Assembly (NCBI RefSeq): GCF_013337115.1
Contig: NZ_SGWE01000004.1
Coordinates: forward strand, 2,735,501-2,799,500
Direction of reading: 5' to 3'
DNA: 64,000 nt
Source: Deinococcus sp. JMULE3
Lineage (GTDB): Bacteria > Deinococcota > Deinococci > Deinococcales > Deinococcaceae
Shown here one piece after another: positions 32,579 through 43,296 of this stretch (positions are counted from its first letter, which is position 1; each line of letters opens with the position of its first letter). Both the position numbers and the translations under genes were made by a program. The notes beneath the pieces were generated by a model. The model worked only from the letters and a program-made list of their open reading frames with translations, was not told where the DNA came from and did not search any database.

Positions 32579-33017
32579 ATGATCAGCGTCGCCAACCGCA
32601 TCCACGTGAGGGCCGAGTACCACGACGCGTTCGAGGCACGTTTCCGCGACCGGGCCGGACTGGTGGACGGCATGCCGGGCTTCATCGCCAACCACGTCCT
32701 GCGCCCCACCCGCGACGGCGACCCGTTCGTGGTGCTGACCTTCTGACAGCAGAATTCAGGAGTATTGAAGGGCACCTTCAATCTCCTGAACGAGCGGAGC
32801 GAGCACCTGACAACACCGGCGGTTGGAAGTGGAATTGAAGGGCGTGGTGTTGGCCCTTCAATGGAACTGGAAACCGCTGTGGGAGTCCCGCGAGGCGTTC
32901 GAGGCCTGGACGACCAGTGACGCGTTCCGGCAGGGGCACGCCCGCAGTGGCACCCTCCCGAAGGACGCCTTCAGCGGTCCGAACGTCCTGGAAATCCATG
33001 AGGTCGTCGCCCGCTGA
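32579..33017 (+). pseudogene. Antibiotic biosynthesis monooxygenase (ABM)-domain protein, disrupted by a family B repeat
   Basis: The first part (32579-32746) encodes MISVANRIHVRAEYHDAFEA and on to DPFVVLTF, then meets a TGA created by the inserted repeat at 32746-32880. The rest, WESREAFEAWTTSDAFRQGH to HEVVAR, resumes at 32880. Removing the repeat and one duplicated G restores a 100-aa ABM protein with the typical FVVLTFWES-AFEAWTTS-F core of the IsdG/HmoB-like and quinol monooxygenase fold. GGAGG precedes the ATG. A 55-aa truncated product would lack the second half of the beta barrel, so activity is probably lost. Confidence 0.75.
32746..32880 (+). repeat. Family B structured repeat, copy B1, within the ABM gene
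   Basis: A 135-bp element bounded by ACAGCAG and CCGCTGT and flanked by a G on both sides. It contains a hairpin TTCAGGAG-ATTGAAGG / CCTTCAAT-CTCCTGAA, a conserved GAGCGGAGCGAGCACCTGAC linker, and a second hairpin on TTGAAGGGC / GCCCTTCAA extended by CGGTT / AACCG. Copy B2 at 56787-56923 is nearly identical except in the first stem. Confidence 0.85.
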
Positions 33018-33045
33018 GCGGAACCGTCAGGGCTACACTGGGCGT

Positions 33046-33540
33046 ATGAAGCCTCCTGCCCTGATCGGCGCGGTCCTGCTCGCCTCTGCTCTCGGCGCGT
33101 GTGCGCCCGCCGTGACCGCCCCGCAGACCGGGCGGATCGTGAACGCCGTGACGGGCGAGGAAGGCACCGTGACCTTCAAGCGCGGGACGCTCTCGCCGCG
33201 CCTGGGGGACCCGTTCGCGCCGGACAACGCCATCATCCGCATCGGCGGGCGCACGTTCACCGGCCGCACGTACCTGATCGGGGGCGGCGCGCTGCCCGGC
33301 GGGCTGGGCTTCAGCGTGGCGTTCGGCGCGAGCAGCAGCACGGACGGCAGCGCCTTCACGGGCGGCGGCACCCGCGTGGAGGGAGGCCGCCCCGTCCCCG
33401 CGTACACCGGGAATCTGATCGCCCGCGCGGAGGGTGACACGCCGGGCATCCTGACCTGCACCCTGACGGTGGACGCGCAGGAACGCGGCGTCGGCGAGTG
33501 CTTCGACGGGGCGGGCACCCGCTACGCCCTGCAGTTCTGA
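33046..33540 (+). CDS. Putative lipoprotein of unknown function
   Basis: A protein of 164 aa. The N-terminal MKPPALIGAVLLASALGACA carries the lipobox LGAC. The mature part opens with a short beta-rich segment (GRIVNAVTGEEGTVTFKRG), continues with Gly/Ser-rich loops, and has two late cysteines (ILTCTLTVD, GECFDG) able to form a disulfide. TACACT lies 6 nt before the ATG, a leaderless pattern. No family is recognised. A remnant of repeat family A lies just after the stop. Confidence 0.75.
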   Translation: MKPPALIGAVLLASALGACAPAVTAPQTGRIVNAVTGEEGTVTFKRGTLSPRLGDPFAPDNAIIRIGGRTFTGRTYLIGGGALPGGLGFSVAFGASSSTDGSAFTGGGTRVEGGRPVPAYTGNLIARAEGDTPGILTCTLTVDAQERGVGECFDGAGTRYALQF

Positions 33541-33553
33541 AGGGAGCGGCCTG

Positions 33554-33586
33554 TTGAAAGGTTCGCAGAATCGTTCAACCGGAGCG
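33554..33586 (+). repeat. Family A remnant (A4)
   Basis: GTTGAAAGGTTCGCAGAATCGTTCAAC followed by CGGAGCGG, matching only the hairpin and terminal part of family A. It lies in the 54-bp gap before the next gene, and its CGGAG is the nearest Shine-Dalgarno candidate for the GTG at 33595. Confidence 0.6.
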
Positions 33587-33594
33587 GATGCCGC

Positions 33595-33945
33595 GTGAGC
33601 ACCTCGGTAGGGGAGAGGCCGCGCGTGGTGTGCCTGTGCGGCAGCGTGCGCTTCCTGACCGAATTCGACGCGGCGTCGCTGGCCGAGACGCTGGCGGGCC
33701 GGATCGTCCTGAGTGTCGGCAGTCACCGCCAGCGGGACGAGGACGCGCTGGCACACCTGAGCAGTACCGAACGTGAGGCGGCCCTGGACCGCCTGGGTGA
33801 GCTGCACCTGTGCAAGATCGACCTCGCGGACGAGGTGCTGGTCATCAACCCCGGCGGGTACGTGGGCGAATCCACCCGCCGGGAGATCGCGTACGCGCGG
33901 CAGACCGGAAAGCCCGTCCGGAGCCTCGAGCCGCTGACCGTGTAG
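33595..33945 (+). CDS. Small nucleoside 2-deoxyribosyltransferase-fold-like protein
   Basis: A protein of 116 aa from GTG 33595. The opening VVCLCGSVRFLTEFD and the later DLADEVLVINPGGYVGESTRREIAYARQTGKPV resemble the Rossmann-like fold of nucleoside 2-deoxyribosyltransferase and DUF4406 proteins, where the GES-x-x-E segment near the C-terminus binds nucleotide. Substrate unknown. The start is uncertain: no other good Shine-Dalgarno is seen and the gene begins just after the repeat remnant. It is convergent with the P450 gene. Confidence 0.65.
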   Translation: MSTSVGERPRVVCLCGSVRFLTEFDAASLAETLAGRIVLSVGSHRQRDEDALAHLSSTEREAALDRLGELHLCKIDLADEVLVINPGGYVGESTRREIAYARQTGKPVRSLEPLTV

Positions 33946-33949
33946 AGGT

Positions 33950-35332
33950 TCAGGCGAGCAGACTGACCGCCGGGTGCCGCACGCCCGTCACGCGCAGGGT
34001 CAGGCGGTCGTCGGGCGTGGCGGTGGGGCGGGCCATCTCGCGCAGCACGTAGGTGGGGTCGCCGCGCAGGTCCAGGGTCCGCAGGATCGCGGCGAGGTTC
34101 AGCATGATCAGCCCCTCGGCCATGCCGCTGCCCGCGCAGATGTGCGGCCCCAGTCCGTACGGGGCGAACGCGCCGGGCCGGCGGTGCTCCATGCGGCCGG
34201 GCGCGAACCGGTCCGGGTCGAAGGTGTCGGGGTCCGTGAAGCAGTCCTCCAGCCCGTGCGAGACGGTCGTGCCGACGATCACCTGCCGTCCCTGCGGCAC
34301 GCGGCACCCCGCGAAGTCGAAGTCCTGCGTGACCGTGCGGGTCATGGCGGGCGCGATGGGGTGCAGGCGCAGGCACTCCATCACGAAGCGGTGCAGGTGC
34401 GGCAGGCGGCCCAGGGTGTCCATGCTGGGCGGGCCGTCCCGGAACGCCTCGTCGGCCTCGGCGATCAGGGCGGGCATCAGGTCCGGGTGTCGCCCCACTC
34501 GGTACAGCACGAACGCCAGGGTGTTCGCGGCGGTGTCCATGCCCGCGATGAACGCCCCGATGGCCGCCATGCGCAGGTCCAGGTCCGACCAGAACGCCGG
34601 GTCGGCGGCCTGCGCGGCCAGCAGGTCGTCGATCAGGTCCGGTTCGCGCCCGGCCTGCTCCGGGGGGACGCGGCGGTGCTCGTCGATCAGGGTTTCCACC
34701 ATGCCCAGCGACCGCGCCCGCGCCCGCCGGAAGCCCGGCAGTTGCTCGACGAGCGGCGGGCGCTGCCGGGTCACGCGGACCATCAGGGTGTTCTGCACGA
34801 AGCACAGCAGGTCGCTCAGGTACGGGCGGGCGGTGCCGTTCACGACCAGGCGCGCCAGCTGCTCGGTGATCACGGCCTTGCACCAGTGCGCCACCTGCAG
34901 GTCATCCCCGGCCCGCAGCGGGGCGAGGTCCTCGGCAGTGACGGCCAGCGCGCGGCGCAGGTTCGCGCCCAGGTACGAGCGGGTGTACGTGCGGCCCTCC
35001 ACCCGCCGGAACGCGCGGTGCTCCGGGCCGTCCACGCTGATCATGGACCGCTGCACCCCGAACGCCCGGTCGTTGGGGCGCCACGCCTCCAGCGAGCGCA
35101 GCACCCGCGCGGATTCCCTGACCGCCCACACGTTCGCTTCCGGCCCGGCCAGCACCGTGAAGGTCTGTCCCAGGCCCGTCACGTTGAACACCGGGCCATG
35201 CTCGCGGTACGCGCCGGTCAGGAAGGCGCGCAGCCGGTGCGGGTACAGGTTCGTGATACTCCCGATCACGGGTGGGCCGGGTACGGTGGGAATGACACGC
35301 GGGGAGGACGGCAGGGGCAGGGCGTCGGTCAT
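33950..35332 (-). CDS. Cytochrome P450
   Basis: Heme monooxygenase, 460 aa. The K-helix ExxR is in MECLRLHP. The heme-binding loop FAPYGLGPHICAGSGMAE contains the thiolate Cys. The I-helix has AFIAGMDTAANTLAF, with Ala-Gly-x-Asp-Thr as in oxygen-activating P450s. The N-terminus has no membrane anchor, so it is soluble. It resembles the CYP110/unspecific bacterial class in length. The redox partner is not adjacent; the FprA-type reductase at 24-25 kb is a possible source of electrons. Substrate unknown. Confidence 0.9.
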   Translation of the reverse strand: MTDALPLPSSPRVIPTVPGPPVIGSITNLYPHRLRAFLTGAYREHGPVFNVTGLGQTFTVLAGPEANVWAVRESARVLRSLEAWRPNDRAFGVQRSMISVDGPEHRAFRRVEGRTYTRSYLGANLRRALAVTAEDLAPLRAGDDLQVAHWCKAVITEQLARLVVNGTARPYLSDLLCFVQNTLMVRVTRQRPPLVEQLPGFRRARARSLGMVETLIDEHRRVPPEQAGREPDLIDDLLAAQAADPAFWSDLDLRMAAIGAFIAGMDTAANTLAFVLYRVGRHPDLMPALIAEADEAFRDGPPSMDTLGRLPHLHRFVMECLRLHPIAPAMTRTVTQDFDFAGCRVPQGRQVIVGTTVSHGLEDCFTDPDTFDPDRFAPGRMEHRRPGAFAPYGLGPHICAGSGMAEGLIMLNLAAILRTLDLRGDPTYVLREMARPTATPDDRLTLRVTGVRHPAVSLLA

Positions 35333-35365
35333 GCCCCACGGTACACGTCCCCAACCAGACTGACA

Positions 35366-35391
35366 AAGCCCCGCCTGCCGTCGGGCGGGGC
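35366..35391 (-). terminator. Terminator of the sdhCDAB operon
   Basis: GCCCCGCC / GGCGGGGC hairpin with an 8-nt loop, followed on the minus strand by TTTG, 30 nt after the sdhB stop. Confidence 0.7.
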
Positions 35392-35420
35392 GGGGCTGAG
35401 TCCAGAAGGAGGGTTTCGGC

Positions 35421-36185
35421 TTACGCCTGGCCGTACATGACGGCGCGTTTGACTTCCTCGATCAGCTGCGTGATCGGGATGTCGCGCGGGCAGGCTTCGG
35501 TGCAGTTGTACGCGGTGCGGCAGCGCCACACGCCGGTGTTCTGGTTCATGATGCCCAGGCGCTGCTGCGTGGCCTCGTCGCGCGTGTCGAAAATGAAACG
35601 GTGGGCCTGCACGATCGCGGCGGGGCCGAGGTACGAACCGTTCACCCAGAAGATCGGGCAGGAGGTCGTGCAGCACGCGCACAGGATGCAGTTCGAGGAG
35701 TGCGCCATGCGCTCGGCTTCTTCCTCGGACTGGATGCGTTCGGCGGCGGGGGCCGGGGACTCGTTGATGAAGTACGGCATGATCGCCTTGTACGAGTCGA
35801 AGAACGGCTCCATGTCGACCAGCAGGTCCTTCTCGACCTTCAGGCCGCGGATGGGTTCCACGGTGATGGTCCCGCCGTTCTTGGCGACGTCGCGCACCAG
35901 GGTCTTGCAGGCGAGGCGGTTGCGGCCGTTGATCAGCATGGCGTCGCTGCCGCAGATGCCGTGCATGCACGAGCGGCGGAACGTCAGGCTGGGTTCCAGG
36001 TACCACTTGATGTGGTTGATGACGTCCAGCACGCGGTCGCCCGGCTGGGCTTCGACGTCGTAGGTGGTCCAGTACGCCTTCTTGTCCTTTTCGGGGTCGA
36101 AGCGCAGGACCTTGACTTTCAGTTGCAGCATGGGCACGCTCGCGCTGACGGGCGCGCTGCTGGCTTGTGCAGTGGTCTGGGTCAT
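35421..36185 (-). CDS. sdhB: Succinate dehydrogenase iron-sulfur subunit
   Basis: Complex II electron-transfer subunit, 254 aa. The [2Fe-2S] ligands lie in RRSCMHGICGSDAM and NRLAC, and the [4Fe-4S] and [3Fe-4S] ligands in CILCACCTTSCP and CRTAYNCTEACPRDI. It carries electrons from SdhA flavin to quinone at the membrane. The first about 17 residues (MTQTTAQASSAPVSASV) are an unconserved extension. It is the last gene of the sdhCDAB operon, 56 nt after sdhA. Confidence 0.96.
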   Translation of the reverse strand: MTQTTAQASSAPVSASVPMLQLKVKVLRFDPEKDKKAYWTTYDVEAQPGDRVLDVINHIKWYLEPSLTFRRSCMHGICGSDAMLINGRNRLACKTLVRDVAKNGGTITVEPIRGLKVEKDLLVDMEPFFDSYKAIMPYFINESPAPAAERIQSEEEAERMAHSSNCILCACCTTSCPIFWVNGSYLGPAAIVQAHRFIFDTRDEATQQRLGIMNQNTGVWRCRTAYNCTEACPRDIPITQLIEEVKRAVMYGQA

Positions 36186-36241
36186 GGGAGGTTCCTTCCA
36201 GGGACCGGCGGGGGTGAAGGGGTCCGCCGGTCCGGGTGGGG

Positions 36242-37993
<1,752 letters not shown>

Positions 37994-38049
37994 AGTCAAC
38001 TTCCTTTACCGGCCCCACCCCCGCAGGAACGGGGCCGAGAACAAGAACT

Positions 38050-38426
<377 letters not shown>

Positions 38427-38427
<1 letters not shown>

Positions 38428-38783
38428 CAGTACCCTCCCAGAATGCGCGGCACGACCACGATGGCCGAACCGATGAACGCCAGCACGCTGAGCAGCAGGA
38501 CGCCGTACCACATCTGCCGCTGGTACGCCACGCCGAAGCCCGTGAAGTCCATCACGATGATCCGCAGCCCGTTGAACGCGTGGTACACCACGCCCGCCGT
38601 CACGAACAGCAGCCCCACCCGGAACGGCACGAGGTCATACGTCTCGTGAATCGCCATGTAGAAGCGCTCCCCGAAGATGAACGACCCGATGCTGAACACG
38701 TGCAGCATCAGGTAAAACAGAATCGCCAGCCCCGACAGGCGGTGAAGCAGGAACGCCCACTGCCCCTCTCTTCCTCGGTACAT
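38427..38783 (-). CDS. sdhC: Succinate dehydrogenase cytochrome b556 subunit
   Basis: A 118-aa membrane subunit and first gene of sdhCDAB. The N-terminal WAFLLHRLSGLAILFYLMLHVFSIGS holds the conserved HRxSG quinone-site motif and a heme His. YHAFNGLRIIVMDF carries another conserved His and Arg. There are three transmembrane helices. GAGGAGG lies 6 nt before the ATG. The operon is divergent from the small gene at 38985. Confidence 0.92.
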
Positions 38784-38984
38784 CCAAACCTCCTCGACGT
38801 CTCAGCCCCGTCTCGCCAACACACTAGGGCGAAGCGTTATGCCGTGTGGGTGACCATTCACACCACGCTTTCAGACAGCAAGCAGAATACCACCCACGCC
38901 ACAAGCCGCGCCCCCTCCCGGCCGCAGAATCCGGGACGCCCGATGTCACCGCGTGGGGAGCAACCACGCGCTACCCTGCAGGGC

Positions 38985-39323
38985 ATGACCCGCCCCAGCA
39001 AGCAACCCACACCACCCAAAGACCCCGCCGTGGAAGCCGAATTCCTCCGCAAGACCGTCCTCGGCATCCTCAGCGTGCTCGAAACCAAGGGCCTGCTCAG
39101 CAGCCAGGAAGTCGACGGTATCCTCCGCGCCGCCCGCGCCGCCGCCACCCCACCCCCCACCCCCCGCCTCGGCGGCCCCGCCGCCACCACCCAGTGGGTC
39201 CGCCCCGGCCAGCCCCACCAGCCCGCCGACCGCAGCGGCCCCGTCGCCATCCCCGACATCCGCCGCGCGCCCGAACCGGAACCCGACGAGAAACCCCCCG
39301 TCATCGACATCGACCTGAAGTGA
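38985..39323 (+). CDS. Hypothetical Pro-rich protein
   Basis: A 112-aa protein. The ATG lies 7 nt after TACCCT (38972-38977), so it is probably leaderless. A helical segment (DPAVEAEFLRKTVLGILSVLETKGLLSSQEVDGILRAARAAA, about 14-55) is followed by a long Pro/Arg-rich, probably disordered tail ending PPVIDIDLK. The helical part has the look of a short dimerisation motif. No family is recognised. A 14-bp terminator follows. Confidence 0.65.
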   Translation: MTRPSKQPTPPKDPAVEAEFLRKTVLGILSVLETKGLLSSQEVDGILRAARAAATPPPTPRLGGPAATTQWVRPGQPHQPADRSGPVAIPDIRRAPEPEPDEKPPVIDIDLK

Positions 39324-39332
39324 CGTGAAACA

Positions 39333-39369
39333 GGGAAAGGCGCACCATCCTATGCGGTGCGCCTTTCCC
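39333..39369. terminator. Bidirectional terminator
   Basis: A perfect 14-bp inverted repeat, GGGAAAGGCGCACC / GGTGCGCCTTTCCC, with a 9-nt loop, between convergent genes. Confidence 0.85.
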
Positions 39370-39408
39370 ACTGGATGGTGGGATGGAGCAGGGAAAAGGG
39401 GCGGGTCG

Positions 39409-39963
<555 letters not shown>

Positions 39964-40044
39964 GATCCGGAGTGTACCGCTCGCCCCTGCGGGCGGGTGA
40001 GGGCAGGCTGGGGCGGGTTTACCTTCCGGGAGCGGCATGAAGAA

Positions 40045-40075
40045 GGGCACGCCCAGGGGGGGAGGTGGCGTGCCC
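40045..40075 (-). terminator. Hairpin downstream of cysS
   Basis: GGGCACGCC / GGCGTGCCC (9 bp) followed on the minus strand by TTCTTC, about 157 nt beyond the cysS stop. The interval 40076-40231 shows no gene. Confidence 0.6.
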
Positions 40076-40231
40076 GTCGGAGGGAAGGATGAGGGTGGTG
40101 TTGGTCACCGCTCGCTTTTCATGATAGGGGAGCAGGCTTGCAGATTCCTGACAGTCGGGTCAGCCCGGATGGGGGGGTTCTGTCATGGCCGGCTCATGCG
40201 CTGCGCGGTCCCTTCAGGAATGGCCGCGGGG

Positions 40232-41710
40232 TTAACGTTTCCAGCGGACGCCGTCCTTGGTGTCCTCGACGGTCACGCCGACCTGCGTCAGGGTGTCGCG
40301 CAGCTCGTCGGCCTCGGCGTACTGCTTGTTCAGGCGGTAGTTCTGCCGGGCTTTCAGGACGAGGTCCATCAGGGCGCTGACGACCTGCGAGTCGTCGCTC
40401 TGCGCGGGGCCGCTGCCACCCGCGAAGAGGCCCAGCACCTCGCCGCCCAGGTCACGGTAGGCGCGCTGGGCGGCTTCCAGCGTGCCGCGCGGCACCTCGC
40501 CGGTGTTCAGGGCGGCGTTCAGGTCGGTGGTCAGTCCGAACAGCGCCGCGACGGCTTTGGGCGTGTTGAAGTCGTCGCGCAGGGCGTCCTCGAACGCCTG
40601 GACGTGCGCGGCGATCTTCGCGTCCAGCGCGGCGTTCTGCCCGGCAGGCGCGCCCGGCAGGCGACGTTCGACCTCGTGCAGCGCCTCGGTCAGGCGGCGG
40701 TACCCGCTGCGGGCCGATTCGAAGGCCGCGTCGCTGAACTCGGTGATCGAGCGGTAGTGGCTGCCGACCAGCAGGAAGCGCACCACCATCGGGTCGTGCT
40801 GCGCCAGGACGTCCTGGATGGTCAGGAAGTTGCCCTTGCTCTTGCTCATCTTCTCGCCGCCGATGGTCAGCATGTTGTTGTGCATCCAGTAGCGCGCGAA
40901 CGCGTGCCCGGCCGCCTCGGCCTGGGCGATTTCGGCCTCGTGGTGCGGGAACTGCAGGTCCAGGCCGCCGCCGTGAATGTCGAAGCCCTCGCCGAGGTAC
41001 TTCAGGCTCATCGCGGAGCACTCGATGTGCCACCCGGGAAAGCCCACGCCCCACGGGGACTCCCAGCGCATGATGTGGCCGGGCTCGGCGTTCTTCCACA
41101 GCGCGAAGTCACGCGGGTCGCGTTTCTCCTCGCGGACCGCCTCGCGCACGCCTTCCTCCTGATCGTCCAGTCGGCGGCCCGACAGCTTGCCGTACTGCGG
41201 CCAGGAGCGCACGTCGAAGTACACGCTGCCCGCCGACTCGTACGCGTGGCCCTTCTCGATCAGTTCCGTGATCAGCGCGATCTGCTCGCCGATGTGCCCG
41301 GTCGCGCGCGGGTTGATGCTGGGCTTCAGGACGTTCAGGGCCTCCATGTCCTTCACGAACGACCACATGTACTTGTCCGCGACCTCCATGGGCTCCAGCT
41401 GCTCCAGGCGGGCGCGGGCCAGCATCTTGTCCTCACCGTCGTCGGAGTCGTTCTGGAGGTGGCCCACGTCGGTGATGTTCGCCACGTACCGCACCTTGTA
41501 CCCGAAGTGCGTGAACGCGCGGCGGATCACGTCGAACGCCACCTCCTTCTTCGCGTGGCCCAGGTGCGCGTCGCTGTACACGGTCGGTCCGCACAGGTAC
41601 ATGCCCACCCGGCCCGGCGTGGTCGGTTCAAACGTGACCTTCTGGCGGGTCAGGGTGTCGTACAGGACGATGTTCGGATCGGGCAGGCGGGGTTCGGGAC
41701 GCTGGGTCAT
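40232..41710 (-). CDS. cysS: Cysteine--tRNA ligase
   Basis: Charges tRNA-Cys. A 492-aa class I synthetase starting at the ATG at 41710 behind GAGGAG. The zinc Cys40 and HIGH-type motif are in [19 protein letters not shown] (His49, His52). The KMSKS loop is [13 protein letters not shown]. The other zinc ligands are expected near [12 protein letters not shown] and [11 protein letters not shown]. The C-terminal helical anticodon domain ends KDGVRWKR. The frame is open far upstream, but that stretch is a leader region containing an attenuator, described separately. Confidence 0.96.
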   Translation of the reverse strand: MTQRPEPRLPDPNIVLYDTLTRQKVTFEPTTPGRVGMYLCGPTVYSDAHLGHAKKEVAFDVIRRAFTHFGYKVRYVANITDVGHLQNDSDDGEDKMLARARLEQLEPMEVADKYMWSFVKDMEALNVLKPSINPRATGHIGEQIALITELIEKGHAYESAGSVYFDVRSWPQYGKLSGRRLDDQEEGVREAVREEKRDPRDFALWKNAEPGHIMRWESPWGVGFPGWHIECSAMSLKYLGEGFDIHGGGLDLQFPHHEAEIAQAEAAGHAFARYWMHNNMLTIGGEKMSKSKGNFLTIQDVLAQHDPMVVRFLLVGSHYRSITEFSDAAFESARSGYRRLTEALHEVERRLPGAPAGQNAALDAKIAAHVQAFEDALRDDFNTPKAVAALFGLTTDLNAALNTGEVPRGTLEAAQRAYRDLGGEVLGLFAGGSGPAQSDDSQVVSALMDLVLKARQNYRLNKQYAEADELRDTLTQVGVTVEDTKDGVRWKR

Positions 41711-41750
41711 GGGGTCTCCTCGTTCAGTAGGCAATACGTTCAGTAGGCAA

Positions 41751-41785
41751 TAAAAAGACCGCGCCACAGAGATCAGGGCGCGGTC
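41751..41785 (-). terminator. Attenuator terminator in the cysS leader
   Basis: On the minus strand GACCGCGCC and GGCGCGGTC (9-bp stem at 41785-41777 and 41765-41757) are followed by TTTTTA (41756-41751). It lies 27 nt after the leader-peptide stop and about 40 nt before cysS, in the classic position for amino-acid-responsive attenuation. Between it and cysS the 16-mer CGTTCAGTAGGCAATA (plus strand) is duplicated in tandem. Confidence 0.85.
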
Positions 41786-41811
41786 ACGGACGCTGGGCTG
41801 CGCGTGGGCCG

Positions 41812-41838
41812 CTAGCGGAGGCAACACAGGGTCGTCAT
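41812..41838 (-). CDS. cysS leader peptide MTTLCCLR
   Basis: An 8-codon frame, ATG ACG ACC CTG TGT TGC CTC CGC then TAG, with two adjacent Cys codons (positions 5 and 6). TACATT (41850-41845) lies 6 nt before its ATG, so the mRNA would begin at this ATG and be translated without a leader. Ribosome stalling at the Cys codons when Cys-tRNA is scarce should alter folding of the following RNA and prevent the terminator at 41785-41751. The arrangement matches leader-peptide attenuation; the regulatory role is inferred. Confidence 0.75.
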   Translation of the reverse strand: MTTLCCLR

Positions 41839-41842
41839 GCGC

Positions 41843-42799
41843 TCAATGTAGCAGAGAAGCCCCGCCCGGCAAGGCCACCGCCGGGTCCGGCGCGGGCGCG
41901 TGGGGCCGGTGCAGCGCCGCGAGCAGCGCATCCGTGAACGCCCGGATCACTGGCAGGTTCGCGCGGTGCGGTAGGGTCGCCAGCGCCAGCGGCCGCATCA
42001 GCCGCTCCGGCAGCGGCAGCGCCACCAGCCCTTCGGGCAGCGGTTCCAGCGCCAGCCGGGGCATCACGCTCACGCCCAGCCCGTGCGCGACCATGCCCAG
42101 GATCACGCTGTCCTCGCCGATCTCGGTCACGCGTTCCGGCTGAACGCCGCAGCGGCGCAGGTACCCCATCACCCGCAGGTTGCAGGAATTCGGCCCCGGA
42201 GCCAGCAGCAGCGGTCCCTGGAGGTCCTCCGGCGTGACCGGGTGCGTGCCCCGCCGCGCGGGCGCCACGAACAGGTACTCGTCCATGACCAGCGGCGTGA
42301 GGCGCAGGTCGCCCCAGTTCTCCTCGATCACGATGGCGGCGTCCGCCTGCCCGCGCCGCACGAGGTCCTGCCCGCCGCCCTCCGTCTCGCCGTCCAGGAG
42401 GCGCACCGTCACGCCCGGATGCTGCGCCCGGAACGCCGCCAGCGCGGGCGGCAGCAGGTGCGTGGCGGTCGAACGGAAGGACGCCACGCGCAGCACGCCA
42501 CGCAGCTGCGTGTTCTCCTGCGCGGCCAGCAGCGCGTCGCCCGCCGCCTGCACCGCCGCCCGTGCGTGGACCAGCATCCGCTCGCCCGCCGGGGTCGGCA
42601 CCGTCCCGCCGCGCCCCCGGCGCAGCAGGGGCCGCCCCGCCAGCACCTCCAGTTTGCTGATCGCCTCGCTGAGGGTCGACTGCGACACGCCCAGTTCCGC
42701 CGCCGCCTCGCTGAAGCCCCCGGCGTCCGCCACCGCCAGCAGGGCGCGCAGCTGCGCCAGGGACGGCAGACCGACTGAGGAGGGGCGCTGGGAGGTCAT
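41843..42799 (-). CDS. LysR-family transcriptional regulator
   Basis: A 318-aa protein from the ATG at 42799; TACACT lies 5 nt upstream and AGGT-type context is weak, so it is probably leaderless. The N-terminal winged helix-turn-helix (about 10-68) reads LAQLRALLAVADAGGFSEAA and LGVSQSTLSEAISKLE, typical of LysR. The C-terminal effector domain follows (VLRVASFRSTATHLLPPALA...). A T-N11-A dyad lies just upstream at 42833-42847. It is divergent from a 100-aa gene that is its likely target. Effector unknown. Confidence 0.9.
   Translation of the reverse strand: MTSQRPSSVGLPSLAQLRALLAVADAGGFSEAAAELGVSQSTLSEAISKLEVLAGRPLLRRGRGGTVPTPAGERMLVHARAAVQAAGDALLAAQENTQLRGVLRVASFRSTATHLLPPALAAFRAQHPGVTVRLLDGETEGGGQDLVRRGQADAAIVIEENWGDLRLTPLVMDEYLFVAPARRGTHPVTPEDLQGPLLLAPGPNSCNLRVMGYLRRCGVQPERVTEIGEDSVILGMVAHGLGVSVMPRLALEPLPEGLVALPLPERLMRPLALATLPHRANLPVIRAFTDALLAALHRPHAPAPDPAVALPGGASLLH
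41845..41850 (-). promoter_or_regulatory. -10 box of the cysS leader transcript
   Basis: TACATT on the minus strand, with a weak TTGCCG 16 nt upstream. It overlaps the last codons of the lysR gene, whose TGA is at 41845-41843, so the cysS promoter is nested in the end of the upstream gene. Confidence 0.65.
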
Positions 42800-42832
42800 G
42801 CCCCAGTGTAGGCCGCGCCCACCCCGGCAGGC

Positions 42833-42847
42833 ATCGGGAAAACCGAT
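42833..42847. promoter_or_regulatory. Probable LysR operator (T-N11-A dyad)
   Basis: ATCGG-GAAAA-CCGAT lies inside a longer GCATCGG / CCGATGC palindrome (42831-42849) between lysR and the divergent gene at 42955. It fits the T-N11-A rule of LysR-type binding sites and overlaps the lysR -35 area, as for autoregulation. Confidence 0.65.
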
Positions 42848-42954
42848 GCGACGCGCGAGGGTCAGCGTCCGCACCGATGGTCAACACCCCACCCACAGGC
42901 GCACGCTGAGGGCATCACCGGCCACCCCGGCCGCGCCCCCGATGAGGTCCCCCC

Positions 42955-43257
42955 ATGACTGCCACCCTGCGCCCCACGGCCCGCTTCCCCCTCACGCCCG
43001 ACCTCCAGCCCCTCGCCCGGCAGACCAATCCCGCCGCGCCCCTGTACAGCCTGCCCATGTACAGCGTGGAGGTCATCGCCCCCAGCGGACAGGCCCCGCA
43101 GCTCGACGGCTGGACCGTGCAGAGCTGGCCCGTCGCCAGCCTGGGTGACCTGACCCTCCAGGCCCGCCCCCACCACCCCGCTAGCCCGGACGACCTGCGC
43201 GCCGCGCTGACCCGCGCCGGGTTCACACCCCTGGGACCCGTCCGCACCCACCGCTGA
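42955..43257 (+). CDS. Hypothetical protein divergent from lysR
   Basis: A 100-aa protein with GAGG about 9 nt before the ATG. No signal peptide or membrane segment. It contains LYSLPMYSVEVIAPSGQ and ends DDLRAALTRAGFTPLGPVRTHR, suggesting a small alpha/beta fold. I do not recognise a family. Its position across a LysR operator suggests control by that regulator. Confidence 0.65.
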   Translation: MTATLRPTARFPLTPDLQPLARQTNPAAPLYSLPMYSVEVIAPSGQAPQLDGWTVQSWPVASLGDLTLQARPHHPASPDDLRAALTRAGFTPLGPVRTHR

Positions 43258-43296
43258 CCACCCGCCCCTCCACCCCCGCCATCAGGGGAGGTCCGC

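Noticed and set aside
41711..41827. N-terminal extension of CysRS
   Set aside because: It overlaps the attenuator hairpin and T-tract, and the Shine-Dalgarno and conserved N-terminus fit 41710.
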